From contig JACSRP010000109.1 in the NCBI GenBank assembly GCA_014879665.1, forward strand, positions 1 to 45,165: a DNA stretch of 45,165 nucleotides. Direction: 5' to 3'. The position numbers and the translations under genes are program-made. Positions 27,129 to 35,275 of this stretch are shown here, one piece after another (position 1 is the stretch's first letter; every line of letters begins with the position of its first letter). Source of the DNA: Anaerolineae bacterium (GTDB lineage Bacteria > Chloroflexota > Anaerolineae > Aggregatilineales > Phototrophicaceae). The notes under the pieces are model-generated. The model had not been told where the DNA came from. It ran no database searches and saw only the letters and a program-made list of their open reading frames with translations.

Positions 27129-27157
27129 TGTTCGCAGCTTTCGTGAACATCATTCAC
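27129..27157. promoter_or_regulatory. inverted repeats upstream of cysH
   Basis: GTGAA-N5-TTCAC at 27143-27157, overlapping TGTTC-N11-GAACA at 27129-27149. They lie 37-65 bp before the cysH start and share the TGTGAA/TTCAC half-site with the palindrome before sbp, though spacing differs. Possible operator for a sulfur-responsive regulator; inference. Confidence 0.35.
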
Positions 27158-27180
27158 ACAAATGCTGTGGAAAAAGGCGA

Positions 27181-27570
27181 TTAGCCCGCTGCACCGGTCA
27201 TGATCGCTCGCAAGATAATAGCGGCCATCAGCGCGAATCCCCAGATATAGCTGCCCATCGCCGGGCGCTTTTTGGCCGTTGTTTCGACAAAAATGAAGAA
27301 TGGCAGCGCCAGCATCGCCCCCGCGCCATAGATCAAATGTACTTCATCATGAGGGCGGAATCCGAAGGCGTACATTGCCAGTCCGATAGCAGACTCCACG
27401 ATCATGAGCGCGGTAACAGCATATACACCCCGTCGGAAGGCGCGGGTTACATCGCCATGCCGAATTAGCCCGATGTATACAGCCAGTATAAGCATAATCA
27501 GCCCGACAATGAGCGCCGCCCGGCTGATCAAAAAATGCAGTTCTTTGAGGATAGGATAAAGTTCGTTCAT
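27181..27570 (-). CDS. four-helix membrane protein of unknown function
   Basis: 129 aa, not recognised. Four hydrophobic segments are visible: residues about 12-36, 48-70, 78-95 and 104-126. Histidines at 12, 38, 74 and 78 sit at or near helix ends, so haem or metal binding is conceivable but unproven. It lies 22 nt after the start of the glucosidase gene region on the same strand and 88 nt before cysH. It may belong to either unit. No SD sequence is obvious before its ATG. Confidence 0.65.
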   Translation of the reverse strand: MNELYPILKELHFLISRAALIVGLIMLILAVYIGLIRHGDVTRAFRRGVYAVTALMIVESAIGLAMYAFGFRPHDEVHLIYGAGAMLALPFFIFVETTAKKRPAMGSYIWGFALMAAIILRAIMTGAAG

Positions 27571-27592
27571 GGTTTAAGCATCACAGCAGACG

Positions 27593-29167
27593 TCATAGTT
27601 CAATAATCGCGCCTTCATAAGGTCGCAGTGTTAGATGATTCTGGACTGACTTGCCTTCGCGATCGAGCAGAGTCGTCAGCCGAATTTCGCCCATTATCTC
27701 TTGCGGTAGAGAAATAGATTTCATCTCTGCGGTGAAATTCAATAAAATGGCAAATGCGCTTTCTTCTGCGCGCCGCACATAGGCAAATACACCATCGCCA
27801 GCATCGAAAGAGCGATAGCCGCCTATGGTCAAAGCCGATATTGCAGAGCGCATCGCCAGCAAACGACGATACAGCGTAAGCGTAGAATCCGGGTCATCTT
27901 TCTCAGCTTCCACATTCAACGTGGCGACGTTACGCGCAACCGGCAGCCACGGCGCGCCGGTGGTGAAACCGGCCTTTTCATCGCCTTCCCAGTGAAAAGG
28001 CGTCCGGCAGGGGTCACGGCTAAGGCCAAGGTTGATGCCCTGCGGATCGCGGTATTGTTCTGGCGCTACTTCGCCATCGGTCATGCCCAGCTCTTCGCCC
28101 TGATAAATGAAGGCCGTGCCGCGCAGCGTGAGCAGCATCATCGCAGCCATACGGAAACCTTCGCCAAAGCGCGATGCCAGCCGCATCTGGTCATGATTAC
28201 CGAGCACGTAGTTCGTGCCGCCTTCCGGAAGCAGCGCATCGTATTCATCTACAAATCTGCGGATCACGCCGGCATCCCAGGTCAGCATCAGCGGTGCAAA
28301 ATTGAACGGCAGGTCAACTTCCGGGTGTTCTGTGCTGCCCGCATATGAGGCGATATAGCGGGGGTCGGTTGAATAATCAATCTCACCAACGCTCACCCGA
28401 TCATCAAACTCGCGGAAGACATCGCCCATTTCAGCCACCAACCGATGAATGCCTTCGGCTTTTTCGCTGTAAACACGCGCCAGCCGGTGGCTCGGGTTGT
28501 CGCCGGGCTTCCACGAATTAGAAGGTGGGTTATTTCGAAATTCAGGGTCTTTCATCAGGCGATCAACCGTATCAATGCGAAAGCCATCGAGGCCGCGCCG
28601 CAGCCAGAAGCGAATCTCGTCAAAGACTGCGGCTTTCACTTCAGGATTACGATAATTCAGTTCCGGCTGTTCCGGGGCAAAGTTATGCATGTAATACTGC
28701 CCGGTAGCTTCGTCCCATGTCCATGCCGCGCCGCCAAAATACGCCAACCAGTTATTCGGCGGGCTGCTATCAGGCTTCGCATCGCGCCAGATATACCAGT
28801 TACGTTTCGAGTTATTCCGACTGCTGCGAGACTCTAAAAACCATGGGTGCTGATTACTGGTGTGATTAGGCACCAGATCGAGGATGACCTTCAAGCCGCG
28901 ATGATGCGCGCCAGCTAACAGTTCGTCAAAATCGTCCAGCGTCCCGAACAGCGGATCAATATCCGTGTAATCCGATACGTCATAGCCAAAATCCACCATG
29001 GGCGATTTGAAGATTGGTGAAAGCCAGAGCGCATCTACGCCGAGCCAGACAAAATAGTCCAGTTTCTCGATGATACCGCGCAAATCGCCAATACCATCGC
29101 CATTTGAATCTTTGAAACTGCGGGGGTAAATCTGATAAAAGACGGCGGATTGCCACCACTGGCGCAT
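27593..29167 (-). CDS. GH13 alpha-glucosidase (oligo-1,6-glucosidase/trehalose-hydrolase group)
   Basis: Cytoplasmic hydrolase of short alpha-glucosides, 524 aa. The opening WWQSAVFYQIYPRSFKDSNG and the calcium/substrate region DLVPNHTS are typical. Catalytic residues: nucleophile Asp199 in GFRIDTVD, acid/base Glu262 in SVGEID, and Asp326 in LGNHDQ. The FIYQGEELGM segment fits the oligo-1,6-glucosidase subfamily. AAGGA lies 9 nt before the ATG. No sugar transporter is adjacent. It could act on isomaltose, maltose, sucrose or trehalose-like substrates; the sequence does not decide. Confidence 0.93.
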   Translation of the reverse strand: MRQWWQSAVFYQIYPRSFKDSNGDGIGDLRGIIEKLDYFVWLGVDALWLSPIFKSPMVDFGYDVSDYTDIDPLFGTLDDFDELLAGAHHRGLKVILDLVPNHTSNQHPWFLESRSSRNNSKRNWYIWRDAKPDSSPPNNWLAYFGGAAWTWDEATGQYYMHNFAPEQPELNYRNPEVKAAVFDEIRFWLRRGLDGFRIDTVDRLMKDPEFRNNPPSNSWKPGDNPSHRLARVYSEKAEGIHRLVAEMGDVFREFDDRVSVGEIDYSTDPRYIASYAGSTEHPEVDLPFNFAPLMLTWDAGVIRRFVDEYDALLPEGGTNYVLGNHDQMRLASRFGEGFRMAAMMLLTLRGTAFIYQGEELGMTDGEVAPEQYRDPQGINLGLSRDPCRTPFHWEGDEKAGFTTGAPWLPVARNVATLNVEAEKDDPDSTLTLYRRLLAMRSAISALTIGGYRSFDAGDGVFAYVRRAEESAFAILLNFTAEMKSISLPQEIMGEIRLTTLLDREGKSVQNHLTLRPYEGAIIEL

Positions 29168-29215
29168 GAACGCAAATCCTTAACCCGACATCTTAAAATG
29201 AGGGGTATGACAGGA

Positions 29216-29242
29216 ACCCCTTCCCTAGCTCAGAGAAGGGGT
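29216..29242 (-). terminator. stem-loop after the alpha/beta hydrolase gene
   Basis: ACCCCTTC/GAAGGGGT, 8 bp with an 11-nt loop, located 14 nt beyond the hydrolase stop. No T-run follows, so it may only slow polymerase or protect the 3' end. Confidence 0.4.
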
Positions 29243-29255
29243 CAAGAGATGAGCG

Positions 29256-30818
29256 CTATTCTACCATGCGAACCCGCGCCAGTACCCAGTCCACAATTGT
29301 GGGCAGGAAATCTGGCGTGAATTCGGTTCCCAGTGTCGCATATTCGGCCACTGCGCCGGTGACCGCTTCTTGAAACAGATGATTGGCATTCGGCAGAATC
29401 ACGATTTCAAAATCTTCGTTGCCTGCTTGTTCTAACGCGGCTTCCATCGCCGGGGCATTCTGGGAAGCAATCACCTGAACATCCTTCCCGCCAAACAGTC
29501 CGAGTACCGGGATAGTCACCCGCGCCCAATCCCCAGAGGCATCCCAGTTGAGAAGTTCCTGATACCATGGGTTTTCATAAGCAGACATAATCGCATTCAC
29601 AGCATCCTCAACCAGCGCCGCAGGGTCGCTGTACCCGGTCGCTGCCAACTCTTCAGGCGTCGAGGTTTCAGCCATCCATGTATACATTTCGCGCGCGTTT
29701 TGTTCGGCAGTTTCAAGATCGCCATCCGCAACAGCCGTCAATGTGCGCGAAACAAAATCACGAAAAGTTACCCCCTCTTCTTCGGTGATCTCGCCCTCTT
29801 CAGACGTACTGGTCACCATCGCGATGTTCTGCTCAATCAACAGGTCGAGGCCTACAACTGCCGGAGGCGCCATGCCGATCACAAATGCCAGATTGGGATT
29901 ATTAGCGCCCAGATAGGCAGCCGATAAACCGCCTTCACTGTGGCCGAGCAGTCCAATCTGTTCTGGATCAATCTCATCTCGCGTAAGCAGGTAATCCACA
30001 GCAGCAGAAGCATCGGCAACAAAATCAGCAATCAGCGCAGTATCGAAATCGCCCGTTGATTCCCCCACGCCGCGATCATCGTAGCGCAGCACCGCCACGC
30101 CAGCGCGGGTTAACGCATCCGCAATCAGGGCGAACGGCTTGATGGCGGCCGCCGGGGCAAGGTTTTCATCACGATTCTGTGGGCCACTACCGCTGACCAG
30201 CACGACAACCGGAAATGGCCCTCCGCCTTCTGGCAATGTCAGCGTCCCTGCCAGTACTACATCCTCTGCGCCACCGGGAAATGTGACATCTTCAGCGATA
30301 TACGGCAGCGGCACGGTGGGTTCAGCAGCTAACGGCATGATGGATTGCAGCACCGGCACAAATACGGATTCATGCAGCACGTCGTATCCATCTTCATTGG
30401 CTTGGAACAGGACGATGTACGAACGCCCGTCTTGATTAGCCAGCGCCAGATCCACGCGAATGACGCCTCCACCAATTGGAACATCCACCTGATAAACGTC
30501 CCACTGCATTCCATTCGCTTCAACCTGCTCGACGGATGAGGGCATTTCCGCAAGTCCAAGCTGAGGCAGCAGTGATAGGATCACCTGTTCCAAACTTGCC
30601 GGGGCGGCTTGAATCGCCAGCAATGTCACGTCAGTAGGCGACTCTCCGCGCATATACAGTCCATTACCCGCCGCCGTCCAACCTTCCGGCAGAACACCCT
30701 GAACTTCCATCAATGGGTCACTGAACGGCTCAAGCATGATCGTTTCCTGCGCGGCTGCGCTTACTGTCATTGTCAATACAAACAGGCAGCCCAAGATAAT
30801 TTCTGAGAGCTTACGCAT
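29256..30818 (-). CDS. secreted alpha/beta hydrolase (EstA/S9-like esterase)
   Basis: 520 aa exported enzyme. A signal peptide (MRKLSEIILGCLFVLTMTVSA) is followed by an N-terminal beta-rich region of about 170 residues and then the alpha/beta-hydrolase domain. Motifs: VVLVSGSGPQNRDENLAP (oxyanion hole), VLRYDDRGVGESTG, nucleophile elbow GLLGHSEGG, a late Asp in LFGGKDVQV and His in ILPNANHLFQEA. ATG 30818 has AGGAG about 9 nt upstream; the frame extends to 30902 but would bury the signal peptide. The substrate is unknown. It is between a membrane protein gene and the glucosidase on the same strand. Confidence 0.88.
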   Translation of the reverse strand: MRKLSEIILGCLFVLTMTVSAAAQETIMLEPFSDPLMEVQGVLPEGWTAAGNGLYMRGESPTDVTLLAIQAAPASLEQVILSLLPQLGLAEMPSSVEQVEANGMQWDVYQVDVPIGGGVIRVDLALANQDGRSYIVLFQANEDGYDVLHESVFVPVLQSIMPLAAEPTVPLPYIAEDVTFPGGAEDVVLAGTLTLPEGGGPFPVVVLVSGSGPQNRDENLAPAAAIKPFALIADALTRAGVAVLRYDDRGVGESTGDFDTALIADFVADASAAVDYLLTRDEIDPEQIGLLGHSEGGLSAAYLGANNPNLAFVIGMAPPAVVGLDLLIEQNIAMVTSTSEEGEITEEEGVTFRDFVSRTLTAVADGDLETAEQNAREMYTWMAETSTPEELAATGYSDPAALVEDAVNAIMSAYENPWYQELLNWDASGDWARVTIPVLGLFGGKDVQVIASQNAPAMEAALEQAGNEDFEIVILPNANHLFQEAVTGAVAEYATLGTEFTPDFLPTIVDWVLARVRMVE

Positions 30819-30965
30819 ACTTTTCTTCTCCTGAAAAGAATCGTGAGTGATCGATCTACATGCAGAATCTATATTGAGGGGTAGTCCATCTACATCCCCC
30901 AATTTCAGAGGCGCGGAGGTATACTGCCTTCGTGCCTATGGAACTGTAGAAGTGAGATTAAACGC

Positions 30966-31937
30966 CTAAAGGTCGAACTGATAGCCTGAGCCGCTAGCCG
31001 GAAGCGGAGGCTGCTGTTGAGGGCCAGCGCGGCGCTGTTGTACCGCATTCCAAAGCATGTTATACGCGCTTAAACTCATCATACCGGTGAATGAGGTTTC
31101 GGTACGGTTACGGCCCTTTTTTTGTGTTGCAGTGATGAAGATATCGTCATCAAGTTGCTCGGTGCTGCCACCGCAGCGAACCATACGCACCAATGACCCG
31201 CCAGAGGGAGGCGGCACCGCCAGAATTGCACCGGCAGTATAAAAATCTCCGGCCAGCAGCGCCTTCTTCAACGGCTCAACATCTTCAAAGTTGATAGCGC
31301 CGATCATCTGGAAATCGCCATCTTTTAGCCACTTGTTTCCATCTTCACAGAACGGTTTATGCGCACTTGAACGTGCCATCAATGCTGCGATAAGCAGGAT
31401 GGCTAAAATTTCTAACACCCAGTAGCCGTAAAGCATCTCGCGGTTTAACTCTACTCCTGACGAAGAGGTAGTGGCGCTTGTACGAGTAATTGTCATCCCT
31501 TGTTGCGCAAGGTACTCGGTAAATCCTAGGAACCCAACTTGCCCAATTTCTTCCTGTAGGAACGAATCAAGCAGCCGCTGGCCGCCCTGCACCTGTGAAA
31601 TTAAGCCGGGAACGTCTTTGATCGCCACGATCTGAGCGGCCGCTACCATCTCGCCCACATATTCAGCTGTTCGATACGTGCCATAAGAGATCGCGCCTAT
31701 TAACAGACCGATTAAAATAGCGACGAGGGAGTTACGAATTTTGCCCCATTTCACTGCCAGCGCCGCGAATGTTCCACACAAGAACGCCAGAATCAGTGGG
31801 GATAGCGGCACCAGATAGATAGTTTTAGAGATAAGATATGCGATGATCCCAAGAATTAATCCGACAATCACAATCATGATCAGTGCCAGAATAAACCCCG
31901 AAATTGAAACGCGTCCGCTTGGCGAATATTCTTTCAT
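30966..31937 (-). CDS. membrane protein of unknown function
   Basis: 323 aa, not recognised. Three N-terminal helices (residues about 13-38, 42-62, 68-87) and one near 170-190 (LEILAILLIAALMA) are visible. The loop before the fourth helix contains a Thr/Ser-rich stretch. The C-terminal region of about 120 residues is soluble, with a paired-Cys pattern, and ends in a Gln/Pro tail. AAAGGGCGAG lies before the ATG. It is 147 nt upstream of the secreted hydrolase and divergent from the hppA leader region. Confidence 0.7.
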   Translation of the reverse strand: MKEYSPSGRVSISGFILALIMIVIVGLILGIIAYLISKTIYLVPLSPLILAFLCGTFAALAVKWGKIRNSLVAILIGLLIGAISYGTYRTAEYVGEMVAAAQIVAIKDVPGLISQVQGGQRLLDSFLQEEIGQVGFLGFTEYLAQQGMTITRTSATTSSSGVELNREMLYGYWVLEILAILLIAALMARSSAHKPFCEDGNKWLKDGDFQMIGAINFEDVEPLKKALLAGDFYTAGAILAVPPPSGGSLVRMVRCGGSTEQLDDDIFITATQKKGRNRTETSFTGMMSLSAYNMLWNAVQQRRAGPQQQPPLPASGSGYQFDL

Positions 31938-31980
31938 TATTTCTCGCCCTTTGATTTTGAGATAAAAATTGAAGCAATGA

Positions 31981-32223
31981 ATCCCATTTTATGTAAATCT
32001 CAATATTTTGCGAGTGCGCGATTCCTCTGCTGACTTTGAGCCAGATACGGACATATTGACGATGCTGGCTCTGTATGACAAAATCTTCGGCGGTCTTGTA
32101 TAACTGAACCGCATCAAGAAGTTTCTGCTTTCAGGCAGCAGTACCGTTCAGGTAGAAACGGGTAAATGCGATGGATGTGGTCACACAATCAACAGATCGT
32201 TTATGGTTCTGTTTAAAGTGTGA
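31981..32223 (+). pseudogene. possible decayed small gene, or structured leader, before hppA
   Basis: The 363-nt gap before hppA holds no intact gene. One plus-strand frame reads 40 codons, a TAA at 32101, then 39 codons to TGA at 32221. The residues look protein-like: ADFEPDTDILTMLALYDKIF and, later, ETGKCDGCGHTINRS with a CxxCxH zinc-knuckle-like motif. No good start codon is seen in the second part. Short open stretches of this length arise easily by chance. The same bases can also fold as an RNA (see the terminator at 32181). Which is right cannot be decided by eye. Confidence 0.25.
32057..32085 (+). promoter_or_regulatory. possible promoter upstream of hppA
   Basis: TTGACG (32057-32062), 17 nt spacer and CAAAAT (32080-32085). 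The -10 is a poor match. If used it would give a leader of about 210 nt before hppA. Confidence 0.3.
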
Positions 32224-32232
32224 TTTTTTATT
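32180..32232 (+). terminator. terminator-like hairpin in the hppA upstream region
   Basis: Outer stem TCACAC/GTGTGA and inner stem AACAGA/TCTGTT, followed by TTTTTTATTATT. It lies 65 nt before the hppA ATG on the coding strand, so it could attenuate hppA or end a small RNA. Confidence 0.45.
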
Positions 32233-32300
32233 ATTGAGTAGACCCACCCGAACAAAATGCCGCCAAACGTTTCAGTTACTTTATATAAGGATGGTTTTAG

Positions 32301-34799
32301 ATGAGAGAGCTTAATTCAACCGAGCAAATCATGCTCTTCGTGGTGCTTGGCATCTCGATAGCCGGTTTGCTATATGCGTTCTATTTGGCGCGGCAGATTC
32401 TGGCCGAGCCAAAAGGTACGCCAAAGATGCAAGAAGTGTGGAATTACATCCGCACTGGCGCAAATGCCTATCTGCGCTCGCAGCTGCGCATTATTGCCGT
32501 ATTGATCGTCGTGCTGGTCGTTGTCCTTTTCTTCAGCGTCTACGTGATTAAACCCACGCCTTATGCAATTGAGCGTTTTTGTCCCGAATTAGCCACACAG
32601 ATTCGCGCGCAATTTGAGGAAGAAAACCCGATTGCTGAAGGCGCTACGCTGTCATTGGCAGAGTTGAATGCCCGCGTCTACGCTGAAGAAGCGCTGATTG
32701 TTCAACACGGCACGGAGGAATGCGAAAGCGCCCGCACGAATATCGCCTTCGGTCGTGCTGGCGCATTTGCGATGGGTGCTATTTTCTCCGCGCTTGTCGG
32801 TTTCGGCGGCATGAATATGGCGGTACAGGGCAATGTGCGCGTGGCTTCTGCCGCGATTGACCCGAAGCGCGGCTATGGGGATGCCCTTCGCATCGCTTAT
32901 CGTTCCGGCACTATCACCGGTATGTTGACGGACGGGCTAGGACTTCTAGGCGGCACGGTGATCTTCTTGATCTTCGGGATAGCCTCGCCAGATGCGCTGC
33001 TTGGCTTCGGTTTTGGCGGCACGCTGCTGGCGCTGTTCATGCGCGTAGGCGGCGGCATCTTCACCAAAGCGGCGGACGTTGGCGCCGACCTTGTCGGTAA
33101 AGTTGAAGCCGATCTGCCCGAAGACGATCCGCGTAACGCAGCCGTTATTGCTGATCTTGTGGGCGACAACGTCGGTGACTGCGCCGGTATGGCAGCAGAC
33201 ATTTTCGAGAGCTACGAGGTCACTATCGTTTCCGGATTGATCCTCGGCCTCGCGCTGGCAACCGTCACCCGCAGCCCGATTTTCATCGTCTTCCCGCTGG
33301 TGGTGCGCGGTATCGGCGTGCTCAGTTCTATCATCAGCACCTATCTGGTCAAATCCACTTCCGGCAAAGACGCGCTTTCCGCGATCTCGCGTGGCTTCTA
33401 CAGCGCGGCGGTGATCTCAATCGTGATGTTCGTCCTGCTGACCATCGGATACATGCGTGATCCGAATATCGCTAACGGCGGTGTGATCTGGCAGCCATTG
33501 GCCTCTGTCGTTGTTGGCATCATCCTGGCAATTGTGATCGAGAAGGTTACTGCCTACTTCACTGATACCGAACACTCACCGGTGAAGGATATCGCTAAGA
33601 ATACGCAAACTGGCCCGGCAACGACCATTCTTAGCGGCCTTTCCAGTGGTATGGAAAGCAGCACCTGGGGAATTATCGTGATCGCCGGAAGCATTCTAGC
33701 ATCAGTGGTGATTTTCACCGCCTTCCCCATTGTTGATAACAGCGGCATGCAAGTTGTTGATACTTTCACCGCTGTGCTCTACGGCGTGGCGATGACCGGT
33801 ATCGGTATGTTAACGCTGACCGGCAACAACGTGGCGATGGACGCCTTCGGCCCGATTTCGGATAACGCTCAAGGTATTGCTGAACTAGCTGGCGAAAGCA
33901 GCGGCGAAGGTGGCAAAATTCTGGAAAGCCTCGATGCCGTCGGCAATACAACTAAGGCCATCACCAAAGGCGTGGCGATTGGCAGCGCGGTGATTGCGGC
34001 AGTAGCGCTGTTCGGCTCATTCCTCACCGATACCCGAATAGTGCAGCTCGGTTTAGGGGTGCCGCTCAACGAAACGCTGTTTGCCACCGGCATTAATATC
34101 GCCGATCCGATCGTATTCATCGGCTTCCTTGTTGGCGGCGGTTTGATCTTCATGGTTAGCTCGCTGCTCATTCGCTCGGTCAATCGCGCAGCGTTCAAAA
34201 TGATCGGCGTGGTGCGCAGGCAGCTTCGCATTCCGGGAATCATGGAAGGCACCAAAACACCAGACTATGCTGAAGCCGTCAGCATCTCCACCCAGGCGGC
34301 GCAGCGTGAGCTGCTGCCTCTTGGCGTGATCGCCGTATTAACTCCGGTGATCATCGGCTTCACATTTGGTGTCGCGGCGCTGGGCGGCTTCAACGCCGGC
34401 ATCATCCTCGCCGGTCAGTTGATGGCCGTGTTCATGAGTAACGCTGGTGGTGCGTGGGACAACGCCAAGAAGTATATTGAAGAAGGGCATTACGGCGGCA
34501 AGCGCTCTGATGCACACAAAGCGGCGGTGGTTGGCGATACTGTCGGTGATCCTTTCAAAGATACGGCTGGTCCCGCGCTCAACCCGATGATCAAGGTGGT
34601 CAATCTGGTGTCGCTGCTGGTGGCCCCGGTCGTCGTGACCGTTCAACTGACAGGAACAAGCACGACGGACGTGATTAAAATTGTGGTCATGATCGTGCTG
34701 ACAGTCGTGGTCGTTGGCGCAATTGCGATGAGCAAGCGCCCGGATAAAGAAGTAGAAGAAATCACCGAAGCGGTGGCACATTCCGGCGCAGGTGATTAA
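32301..34799 (+). CDS. hppA: K+-independent H+-translocating membrane pyrophosphatase
   Basis: Integral membrane pump of about 16 helices that couples pyrophosphate hydrolysis to proton export. The signature region KAADVGADLVGKVEADLPE near residues 255-272 and GDNVGDCAGMAADIFESYE after it bind Mg-PPi; the C-terminal part has DNAKKYIEEGHYGGKRSDAH and VGDTVGDPFKDTAGPALNP. Residue 552 is Lys in GNTTKAITKG. In this family Lys there marks K+-independent, H+-only pumps, while Ala marks K+-dependent ones. 832 aa is slightly long because of an outside loop of about 60 residues with two Cys near residues 85-150. AAGGATGG lies 7 nt before the ATG. Confidence 0.97.
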   Translation: MRELNSTEQIMLFVVLGISIAGLLYAFYLARQILAEPKGTPKMQEVWNYIRTGANAYLRSQLRIIAVLIVVLVVVLFFSVYVIKPTPYAIERFCPELATQIRAQFEEENPIAEGATLSLAELNARVYAEEALIVQHGTEECESARTNIAFGRAGAFAMGAIFSALVGFGGMNMAVQGNVRVASAAIDPKRGYGDALRIAYRSGTITGMLTDGLGLLGGTVIFLIFGIASPDALLGFGFGGTLLALFMRVGGGIFTKAADVGADLVGKVEADLPEDDPRNAAVIADLVGDNVGDCAGMAADIFESYEVTIVSGLILGLALATVTRSPIFIVFPLVVRGIGVLSSIISTYLVKSTSGKDALSAISRGFYSAAVISIVMFVLLTIGYMRDPNIANGGVIWQPLASVVVGIILAIVIEKVTAYFTDTEHSPVKDIAKNTQTGPATTILSGLSSGMESSTWGIIVIAGSILASVVIFTAFPIVDNSGMQVVDTFTAVLYGVAMTGIGMLTLTGNNVAMDAFGPISDNAQGIAELAGESSGEGGKILESLDAVGNTTKAITKGVAIGSAVIAAVALFGSFLTDTRIVQLGLGVPLNETLFATGINIADPIVFIGFLVGGGLIFMVSSLLIRSVNRAAFKMIGVVRRQLRIPGIMEGTKTPDYAEAVSISTQAAQRELLPLGVIAVLTPVIIGFTFGVAALGGFNAGIILAGQLMAVFMSNAGGAWDNAKKYIEEGHYGGKRSDAHKAAVVGDTVGDPFKDTAGPALNPMIKVVNLVSLLVAPVVVTVQLTGTSTTDVIKIVVMIVLTVVVVGAIAMSKRPDKEVEEITEAVAHSGAGD

Positions 34800-34812
34800 A
34801 TATTTGCGTTAG

Positions 34813-34860
34813 GTAAATAAAAAGGGAGGCTGTGAAATCACAGCCTCCCTTTTTATTTAC
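34813..34860. terminator. bidirectional intrinsic terminator between hppA and the ABM gene
   Basis: Perfect 22-bp inverted repeat with a 4-nt loop, core GGGAGGCTGTG, ending in TTTTTATTTAC in both directions. It sits between the convergent stops at 34799 and 34889. Confidence 0.95.
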
Positions 34861-34888
34861 GTCGAGCAGCAGAACCCGGGCTGCACAC

Positions 34889-35200
34889 TCATTCAGACGG
34901 CGATGTGTGAGCATAGGCAAGTTCAAAATGCTCCACCACCGGTTTGTTCACATAAAAATGATGCAGCGCGGCGCGCCATCGTTCATAGGCTGGTGACTGC
35001 CGGAAATTCACCATATGCGCGTCAAGATTTACCCATTCCACTAGCAGCAGAAACCGCCCCGGCGTTTCCATGCAGCGCCGCAGTTCATGGCGAATATAAC
35101 CATCGGTTGCGGCGATAATCGGAGACGCCAGTCGGAAAGCTTCAAGAAATGTGTCTGCCTGCTCCGGCGCGACATCTAATACTACATGCTCTAAAATCAC
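34889..35200 (-). CDS. antibiotic biosynthesis monooxygenase (ABM) domain protein
   Basis: 103 aa cytoplasmic ferredoxin-like-fold protein. Pattern: ILEHVVLDVAPEQADTFLEAF, then RCMETPGRFLLLVEWVNLDAHMVNFRQSPAYERW. Relatives include YgiN-like quinol oxidases and IsdG-like haem-degrading proteins, most unknown. GTG 35200 has AAGGAAG about 7 nt upstream and gives the normal length; the frame is open to 35254. It follows the MocR-type regulator by 75 nt on the same strand and ends at a strong terminator. Confidence 0.8.
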   Translation of the reverse strand: MILEHVVLDVAPEQADTFLEAFRLASPIIAATDGYIRHELRRCMETPGRFLLLVEWVNLDAHMVNFRQSPAYERWRAALHHFYVNKPVVEHFELAYAHTSPSE

Positions 35201-35275
35201 CGCTCTTCCTTTCGTATGAAAAACCCACTTTAGCAGAATTTCGACTCGCAGCATTCACAATTCGCGAACACGACT

